This document shows, piece by piece, positions 17,343 through 21,411 of a stretch of 21,411 bases of DNA. The notes under the pieces were generated by a model. It worked only from the letters and a program-made list of their open reading frames with translations, was not told where the DNA came from and did not search any database. The stretch's first letter is position 1, and every line of letters begins with the position of its first letter. The translations under genes and the position numbers were made by a program. The stretch is from a virus, in the IMG/VR virus record IMGVR_UViG_3300030103_000168, positions 13,826-35,236 of that record. One strand, given 5' to 3'.

Positions 17343-17373
17343 TAAAATATGGGTGGCCAAAGAGCCACCCATA
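17343..17373 (-). terminator. Factor-independent terminator after the capsid gene
   Basis: A perfect 10-base-pair stem (17348-17357 with 17364-17373; minus-strand arm TATGGGTGGC) with a 6-base loop, followed on the minus strand by TTTTA. The 3' arm base of the stem is 14 bases past the capsid stop at 17387, and the ribosome site of the next gene starts immediately after the T run. The U tract is short, so partial read-through into the connector genes is likely. It would make capsid mRNA more abundant than that of downstream genes. Confidence 0.85.
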
Positions 17374-17386
17374 AAATATATCACAA

Positions 17387-18532
17387 TTAGAATGCGACAT
17401 CTAATCTTATAACACCAAAGTCTTCAACTTGACCTGTGTGGTCAGAATTGTACTTAGGCTTTTTAAGACCAAATATTTTACCAATTGATATACCGTTTTG
17501 GTTTCCATAGTCAAATGTGTCTTCAACTATTTCAGGAATACCAATGTCAGCCATAGCTAATGCTTGAGCTCCGCAGAATAAACATGCAGAACCATTAACA
17601 TCAGCGTCAGCACCCCATTTGTATCCAGCAGCACCAGCATTTGATGATGTACCAGTTAAGGCGCCAGTTGTGTTAAACACATGTCTGAACTCATGTACCA
17701 TGATTCCATCAACCATTAAGCTTGATGAACCAGAGAATAAGCTAGACTGAGGTCCTCTGATACCAGCTTGTCTTACGTTAGCAAGGAAGTCTGAATCGAG
17801 TTTTAAATCAGCCATAACTTGTGGTGTTACGAAGAGATGATATGTCTCGTCGTTACCCGCACCTCTTAGACCTCTGATGTATTGATCTTTTGCATAAGCT
17901 TTTAGATCAACAATAGCACCATAAGTTAGTTTGTCAGCTGCAACAGTTGCAGTAACATCACCAGCTACGATACCATTTGTAGCATCAAATCTTCTATGTC
18001 TATTTGAGGTAGGAGCAGTTACGTCAGATGAGAACGCAAGGTCACCAAGATTCTGTCCAGAATTTTGAACAGGTCTTAATGCACCGTTGTTCTTAAGTGT
18101 GTAACCGATACCACTTAGAGTTAAGAATGCTAATTGGTCCATTCTGTCAGCCATTGCGTAAGCAAGTGCATCTCTAGAATGTTCCCTAAAGTTCACAACT
18201 GATTTTTGATCATTCATTCTACCTGAAAGTCTGTTCGCAAATCTTAGTTGATCAAGTTGTACAACAATGTCGAAAGCTCTTAATGACTCTTCATTACCCT
18301 CTAAAGTATTGTCTCCAACGATACCATCACCAGTCATATCGGCTAAAAGTGTTAATACAGCTCTAGCTCCTTTTTCTGATTGAGTAAGTTCAGATATAGT
18401 CTGAACCATAGCATTGGATCCGCTACCTGCGAATTGGTTGATGAAGGACATATTCCTAGCGACACGCCAAAAATCACGTGACCAGATGGTAAGTTGTTCA
18501 CTGGTCAACGCGGCAAAGTTTGTATTTGCCAT
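17387..18532 (-). CDS. Major capsid protein, N4-gp56 family
   Basis: 381 residues from the ATG at 18532. A TTG 18 bases upstream in the same frame is part of the ribosome site and not the start; AAGGAG lies 7 bases before the ATG. The N-terminus MANTNFAALTSEQLTIWSRD, the segments VQTISELTQSEKGARAVLTL, LADMTGDGIVGDNTLEGNEE, FANRLSGRMNDQKSVVNFRE, and ADRMDQLAFLTLSGI are the conserved blocks of the N4-gp56/DUF4043 major capsid family (HK97 fold), and the length fits. It forms the capsid shell on the scaffold. It is the only gene here with its own candidate promoter, leader and terminator, which fits the need for hundreds of copies per virion. The C-terminal part (GVIRLDVAF end) is complete. Confidence 0.93.
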   Translation of the reverse strand: MANTNFAALTSEQLTIWSRDFWRVARNMSFINQFAGSGSNAMVQTISELTQSEKGARAVLTLLADMTGDGIVGDNTLEGNEESLRAFDIVVQLDQLRFANRLSGRMNDQKSVVNFREHSRDALAYAMADRMDQLAFLTLSGIGYTLKNNGALRPVQNSGQNLGDLAFSSDVTAPTSNRHRRFDATNGIVAGDVTATVAADKLTYGAIVDLKAYAKDQYIRGLRGAGNDETYHLFVTPQVMADLKLDSDFLANVRQAGIRGPQSSLFSGSSSLMVDGIMVHEFRHVFNTTGALTGTSSNAGAAGYKWGADADVNGSACLFCGAQALAMADIGIPEIVEDTFDYGNQNGISIGKIFGLKKPKYNSDHTGQVEDFGVIRLDVAF

Positions 18533-18539
18533 GATAATT

Positions 18540-18545
18540 CTCCTT
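18540..18545 (-). promoter_or_regulatory. Ribosome binding site of the capsid gene
   Basis: AAGGAG on the minus strand, 7 bases before the ATG at 18532. It decides the start: the upstream in-frame TTG at 18550 would begin before this site and is not a credible initiator. It lies about 14 bases after the T run of the terminator-like hairpin of the leader, so access to it could depend on the leader fold. Confidence 0.8.
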
Positions 18546-18558
18546 ATCAAAGTTGTTT

Positions 18559-18585
18559 AAAAACCAGTCGTCTTTTGGAGCGACT
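18559..18585 (-). terminator. Terminator-like hairpin next to the capsid ribosome site
   Basis: AGTCG (18585-18581) pairs with CGACT (18570-18566) across a 10-base loop, followed by GG and a five-base T run (18563-18559). The 5-bp stem is weak for a terminator, so it may work as an attenuator or be only one state of the leader. Its 3' arm contains ACGAC (18571-18567), which is complementary to GTCGT in two upstream hairpin loops of the same leader. Confidence 0.3.
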
Positions 18586-18634
18586 ACCTATCCGTATACC
18601 CGTTATCGTGGGGGGGACGCTCTCGTTGTTTGCG
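18577..18634 (-). repeat. Leader repeat unit 3 (longer, with C7 tract)
   Basis: CGC (18634-18632) and GAGAGCGT (18624-18617) repeat the unit start, followed by a run of seven C (18616-18610) between CGT and ACG. The GG..GTCG..CC element returns at 18588-18577 after an insertion of about 20 bases with ACGG-like repeats. The most diverged copy. Confidence 0.4.
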
Positions 18635-18676
18635 GATTACGACTCCGGTTAGTTTTACGCTCTAACAAGCGAAAAC
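18633..18676 (-). repeat. Leader repeat unit 2
   Basis: Contains the strongest helix of the leader (9 bp with one bulge, loop TGTTAG), the competing GTTAG/CTAAC stem (18666-18662 with 18652-18648) and CGGA/TCCG (18647-18644 with 18636-18633) closing a loop with GTCGT. Order and loop motifs repeat those of unit 1. Confidence 0.5.
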
Positions 18677-18682
18677 GATTTT

Positions 18683-18723
18683 TTACAGGAACGACCCTGG
18701 TAAGATATCGCTCTTACGTGCGA
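18683..18723 (-). repeat. Leader repeat unit 1
   Basis: Contains TCGC/GCGA (18723-18720 with 18711-18708), the competing GTAAGA/TCTTAC stem (18717-18712 with 18705-18700), and a hairpin TTAC-C-AGG with CCTGTAA (18703-18696 with 18689-18683, one bulged C, loop GTCGTT). The last two share 18703-18700 and exclude each other. Confidence 0.5.
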
Positions 18724-18733
18724 ACTTATTTAA

Positions 18734-18762
18734 TTTATACCACAGTTTATCCGAAATCGCCA
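18734..18762 (-). promoter_or_regulatory. Candidate sigma-70-type promoter for the capsid gene
   Basis: On the minus strand TATAAA at 18739-18734 preceded by TGG (extended -10, TGnTATAAA) with a poor -35 (TGGCGA at 18762-18757) at 17 bases spacing. It overlaps the end of the scaffold gene and would start transcription just upstream of the leader repeats. In AT-rich DNA such matches occur by chance; the support comes from position. Confidence 0.35.
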
Positions 18763-19799
18763 CGCATTCTTTTTAAAGTCTCTGCGGGCAATGCATCGAA
18801 TTCTTCTGTAGACAATACATCTAAATCTATTTTTTTCTCAACTTTATTTTTACCTTTTAAAGTAGGCGGTTGAGATTCAGCAGCTTCTATCTTTTTAGTA
18901 GTATTAGCTACTTTTTTCTTTTCTACTATTTTTTCACCAACTACATCTTTTTTTGGTTCTTCTGTTGATAATGTAGGTTTGATTACATATTTAGCAGCTT
19001 TATCTAAAGCATCTGCTCCTGAAAAACCCTGTATCATAAAAGCATCTCTAAGGTCCATAACTTCTTGGGTTAAATCAGCATCATAACTAGCGCTGGTTTC
19101 ATCAAGTTGTGGGTGAGCAGTTTGTAACTCTACAGCTTTATTTTGTAAAGCTACAGCTTCTGTGCTTTGTTGCACAGTTTGTCCCATACGTTCTTGTACT
19201 TCAAACAACATAGACTTACGCTCTGCGTCTCTAATTTCTGCTCTTAGTTCTGCGGCTTTTTCAGCTTCGCCGTTTAATATATGGTCTTGATACTCTATTT
19301 CTTTTGCAGCAAAATCATACTCAGGTGCTTTATCTATTGTCTCTACCGGATTAGTTGCTTCTTGTAATTGTTTTGTTAAAGCTTTTTGTTTAGCTAAAAC
19401 CTCATCAAACCTAGATTTTGGAATCATAGGCTCTTTTGGTTCTGGAGTTCCTTCTTGTACTGTTTCAACAACCGGTTGTGTATCTGAGTCATCGTCTTCC
19501 AATACTGTTTCTTCTCCTGCGTCTTCTGCAACTTCAGTTTCAGTTTCAGGTTCTTCTGTTTCTTCTGCCTCTTCAATTTCTTCTGCTGGTTCTTCTTCAG
19601 CCTTAAGCTCTTCAACTTCTTCAACTTCCGCCTCCTTTGGAAATTCTATTTCTTCTTCTTCTGTTTTAGGTTCTTCTTCAAAGTTTAGATCAACTTTAAA
19701 CCCTTCTGCATCCTCTGCTGTTTTTTTATCAGCGCCAGGTATGCCATCTAACATTACTTTATCGTCTGTTGATGTTTCAGTTTTTTTATTTTTTGCCAT
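18747..19799 (-). CDS. Capsid scaffolding protein
   Basis: 350 residues, ATG start with AGGAGGT 9 bases upstream, inside the end of the portal gene region. A Lys/Thr/Asp-rich start is followed by a strongly acidic low-complexity stretch (about 40-104, mostly Glu with Pro and Val), a PKSRFDEVLAKQKALTKQLQ segment (about 127-146) that begins the helical part, a long helix through about residue 230, and a basic Lys-rich region before the end IDLDVLSTEEFDALPAETLK with RMRGDFG. The PKSRFDEV motif and the E-F-D-x-L-[PS]-x-x-x-L-[KR]-x-[ML]-R-G-D end are typical of scaffolding proteins encoded between portal and N4-gp56/P22-type capsid genes. It guides capsid assembly and then leaves the shell. No protease motif is seen, so it is not a fused protease-scaffold. 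Confidence 0.8.
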   Translation of the reverse strand: MAKNKKTETSTDDKVMLDGIPGADKKTAEDAEGFKVDLNFEEEPKTEEEEIEFPKEAEVEEVEELKAEEEPAEEIEEAEETEEPETETEVAEDAGEETVLEDDDSDTQPVVETVQEGTPEPKEPMIPKSRFDEVLAKQKALTKQLQEATNPVETIDKAPEYDFAAKEIEYQDHILNGEAEKAAELRAEIRDAERKSMLFEVQERMGQTVQQSTEAVALQNKAVELQTAHPQLDETSASYDADLTQEVMDLRDAFMIQGFSGADALDKAAKYVIKPTLSTEEPKKDVVGEKIVEKKKVANTTKKIEAAESQPPTLKGKNKVEKKIDLDVLSTEEFDALPAETLKRMRGDFG

Positions 19800-19801
19800 A
19801 A

Positions 19802-21411
19802 TTAATTACCTCCTGTGGTTTTCATGGCTGCAGCGGCCATTTTTGCTGCTGCTGCAGTATCAGTTTGACTCTTTCTCATATCGTTTGTTAAAGCAGATAA
19901 CCTTTCACGTAGAGAAAGTTCCTCACGTTTTGTTTCAATTTTACTTTGTAATTCAGCAACCTTCAACTGTGGATCTTGTTCTGCTGCTTGAGTTTTTGCA
20001 ACATTAAGCGCAGATTCTGTTTGTAACCTTGTTACTTCTGCTTCTAATTTAGCTATTTCAAGCTGAGTACTTCTAATTTGTGATTCCATTTGGAACTGTT
20101 GTAATTGTACTTGCTGCTCTGTAGGAGGCGCAGTTCCCTCTTGTTGTCTAATTCTTTCTGCTATATCTGCTTTACGTGACAAGTGTGAATACTCTACTAT
20201 CATATCATTTGGTATTGGTACTCCAACCCCTCTAAGTTCAATAGCTTCAGCAAACTGCATTTCGTCAAAGTTATCTCTAGCTGGAGCAGTACCTACAACA
20301 GTTAAATCGTTTATAACCATGCCTTCTGGAGTCATTTCGTTTACTTTTAATTTTTGTCTTGGTTTATAAGGATCTGATTCATCGGTGATTTGAATTATAC
20401 GTTCTTCTGTATAGTAAGTTTGAATCATTTGTAGGACTTTTTCTGCTAAATATTGTCTAGTTTTAGCAAGGTTGTCTAAAGGTACTTGTAACAATAAAGA
20501 CCCTCTACCTTGTTTAGCTTGAATAGCTACACCAGATACTTCTGGGCTATCCATACCGAGCATAGCATCTGTAATACCGCTTATTTCTTTTATGTTCCTT
20601 GCAGCTTTTTGGCCTAATCTATCTAAACCAGTAGGTATTTGGTTAGGTGGTATTTTACCGGGTGGGGTAGAACCTCTATTATATTCTAAAACTAAACCTG
20701 TCTCAGCCCCGTGCTCTTCTAAATCGTCTGGGGTCATACCAGACAAAGAACCAGATTCTACAATCCACCCGCTATTTGCAGTCGTATTAACGATGTGCAG
20801 TTCTTGAGAAGTTATTTTGTTAAGTTGTTCTTGTGGAGACAACAGATTTCTTACCATCCCAAACGGTTTGCCTCTACGAAAGTATGGAAAGTATGGCACG
20901 ATTGTAAAATGGTCATATGGAGAATAGTCATCGAATAACACTACGGTATCTGCGGTCACAGTCCAACGGACTCGTCGCATTTTTTTAGAAATAATATCTA
21001 ACCCATAATCATCAGCAAATTTTTCTCTTTTCTTTTTACCCCAAGCGTTTGGGATTTTTCTTTTATCCCCAGTAACTGGATCTACATAATACATGCAATC
21101 ATCTAACTTATAATATTGCCTTTCGATAACACGAATAGATCTAAGCATTCGTGCGTTTTCTGGATCACCCGGATACTGTTGTCCGTAGTTATATTCGTCT
21201 GTATCTCCGTATCTAGACTCTTCAAACTCCATAGAATCAGCACCTAAAGTTGTACCTGTTTCTGCTAAAAATCTTAACTTGTCTGCTTTGTCTTGGCCGT
21301 AAGTTTCTTCTATCTCATCTATACTCATCCATTTACTTTCAAATATTTCGTTCCATGTCCTTGGGTCATAGTGTTTTGCATCTGGGTCAATAAGAATATC
21401 CAATGGGTCTT
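19802..21411 (-). CDS. Portal protein, P22-like (5' end beyond window)
   Basis: About 535 residues visible; the frame stays open to the right edge (residues D-P-L precede the TTG at 21403, which is not a start), so the N-terminus is missing, perhaps 100-200 residues by comparison with P22 portal (725). Recognisable blocks: FGMVRNLLSPQEQLNKITSQ with ELHIVNTTANSGWIVESGSL, then a PPNQIPTGLDRLGQKAARNI segment, EISGITDAMLGMDSPEVSGV, and AIQAKQGRGSLLLQVPLDNL followed by a helix. These are the wing/stem blocks of the P22-like portal family. The last 120 residues are a long Gln/Glu/Ala-rich coiled coil, equivalent to the portal barrel. The protein forms the dodecameric vertex ring through which DNA is packaged and ejected. 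It stops two bases before the scaffold ATG. Confidence 0.9.
   Translation of the reverse strand, partial: DPLDILIDPDAKHYDPRTWNEIFESKWMSIDEIEETYGQDKADKLRFLAETGTTLGADSMEFEESRYGDTDEYNYGQQYPGDPENARMLRSIRVIERQYYKLDDCMYYVDPVTGDKRKIPNAWGKKKREKFADDYGLDIISKKMRRVRWTVTADTVVLFDDYSPYDHFTIVPYFPYFRRGKPFGMVRNLLSPQEQLNKITSQELHIVNTTANSGWIVESGSLSGMTPDDLEEHGAETGLVLEYNRGSTPPGKIPPNQIPTGLDRLGQKAARNIKEISGITDAMLGMDSPEVSGVAIQAKQGRGSLLLQVPLDNLAKTRQYLAEKVLQMIQTYYTEERIIQITDESDPYKPRQKLKVNEMTPEGMVINDLTVVGTAPARDNFDEMQFAEAIELRGVGVPIPNDMIVEYSHLSRKADIAERIRQQEGTAPPTEQQVQLQQFQMESQIRSTQLEIAKLEAEVTRLQTESALNVAKTQAAEQDPQLKVAELQSKIETKREELSLRERLSALTNDMRKSQTDTAAAAKMAAAAMKTTGGN

Larger units (their letters stand above)
18559..18732 (-). 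promoter_or_regulatory. Candidate structured 5' leader RNA of the capsid gene
   Basis: The 214-base gap between scaffold stop and capsid start is clearly GC-richer than its flanks (33 of 60 bases at 18601-18660). It holds three diverged copies of a unit: CGC, about 8-11 bases, GCG with AGA just before it, then a GG...GTCG...CC hairpin. Unit 1 CGC is at 18722-18720, unit 2 at 18671-18669, unit 3 at 18634-18632. Unit 2 makes a 9-bp stem (18676-18668 with 18661-18652, one bulged U). Units 1 and 2 can alternatively form GTAAGA/TCTTAC and GTTAG/CTAAC, where an A-U pair is replaced by U-A. No protein frame with a ribosome site fits here. Role unknown: control of capsid expression, mRNA stability or attenuation are all possible. 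Confidence 0.45.

Noticed and set aside
18533-18550. Capsid protein starting at TTG 18550
   Set aside because: The TTG lies before AAGGAG, which sits 7 bases upstream of the ATG at 18532; the family's N-terminus begins MANTNF.
18633-18676. Possible tRNA (TTAGAGCG resembles a D-arm and GGAGTCGTAATCC a T-arm)
   Set aside because: No 7-bp acceptor stem, no anticodon arm between them, no CCA end, and the same motifs recur in units 1 and 3, which fits a repeated hairpin better than a tRNA.
18577-18723. CRISPR-like array in the leader
   Set aside because: Only three diverged units of unequal length, each internally palindromic, with no constant repeat and unique spacer pattern.
18553-18873. Open frame of 106 codons on the plus strand across the capsid leader and scaffold end
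   Set aside because: No ribosome site, runs antisense into the scaffold gene, rich in Arg/Tyr/Ser without a recognisable family; explained by the absence of stops opposite the structured leader.
19424-19624. Lys/Gln-rich minus-strand frame inside the scaffold gene
   Set aside because: Frame-shifted reading of the GAA/GAG-rich acidic stretch of the scaffold protein; Lys/Gln richness is the expected artefact.

Overview
The window is part of the virion-structure module of an AT-rich tailed bacteriophage, most likely a short-tailed (podovirus-like) marine phage. Every gene I can support reads on the minus strand, so the module runs from the right edge to the left edge: portal (5' end cut off by the window), scaffold, major capsid protein, a capsid-associated acidic protein, two head-tail adaptor proteins, a small GNAT-like protein, four internal-virion/ejection-type proteins (one of 1825 residues carrying an HEXXH metalloprotease motif), then five tail-tip/fibre genes, the last cut off at position 1. 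The marine assignment is inferred from the family mix (N4-gp56-type capsid protein with a P22-like portal, marine-type fibre start and GIGT fibre repeats). The host cannot be read from the sequence; an AT-rich marine alphaproteobacterium is a guess.

Layout. 21411-18747: portal and scaffold. 18746-17343: a capsid unit that has its own 214-base leader with a candidate promoter, the capsid gene, and a strong factor-independent terminator just after its stop. 17331-15548: connector proteins. 15579-6085: ejection proteins, packed with 1-4 base and 29-32 base overlaps or gaps of only a few bases. 6072-1: receptor-binding apparatus. Apart from the capsid leader there is no gap above about 55 bases, so nothing larger than that leader is non-coding.

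How the parts fit. Portal, scaffold and capsid protein build the procapsid. The adaptor proteins extend the portal. The GNAT-like to 1825-residue proteins are probably packed inside the head and ejected to make a channel through the envelope, with the zincin domain perhaps clearing a path. The fibre genes contact the cell.

Two things deserve attention. First, the leader of the capsid gene is much more GC-rich than its surroundings and contains three diverged copies of a hairpin unit, with compensatory base changes, competing pairings and a terminator-like hairpin next to the capsid ribosome site: a candidate undescribed cis-acting RNA. Second, a tail-fibre-region protein carries two tandem cupredoxin-like domains, each with a complete His/Cys/His/Met type-1 copper ligand set, embedded in Asp/Ser/Glu repeats. 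All family calls are from reading the sequence; no search was run.
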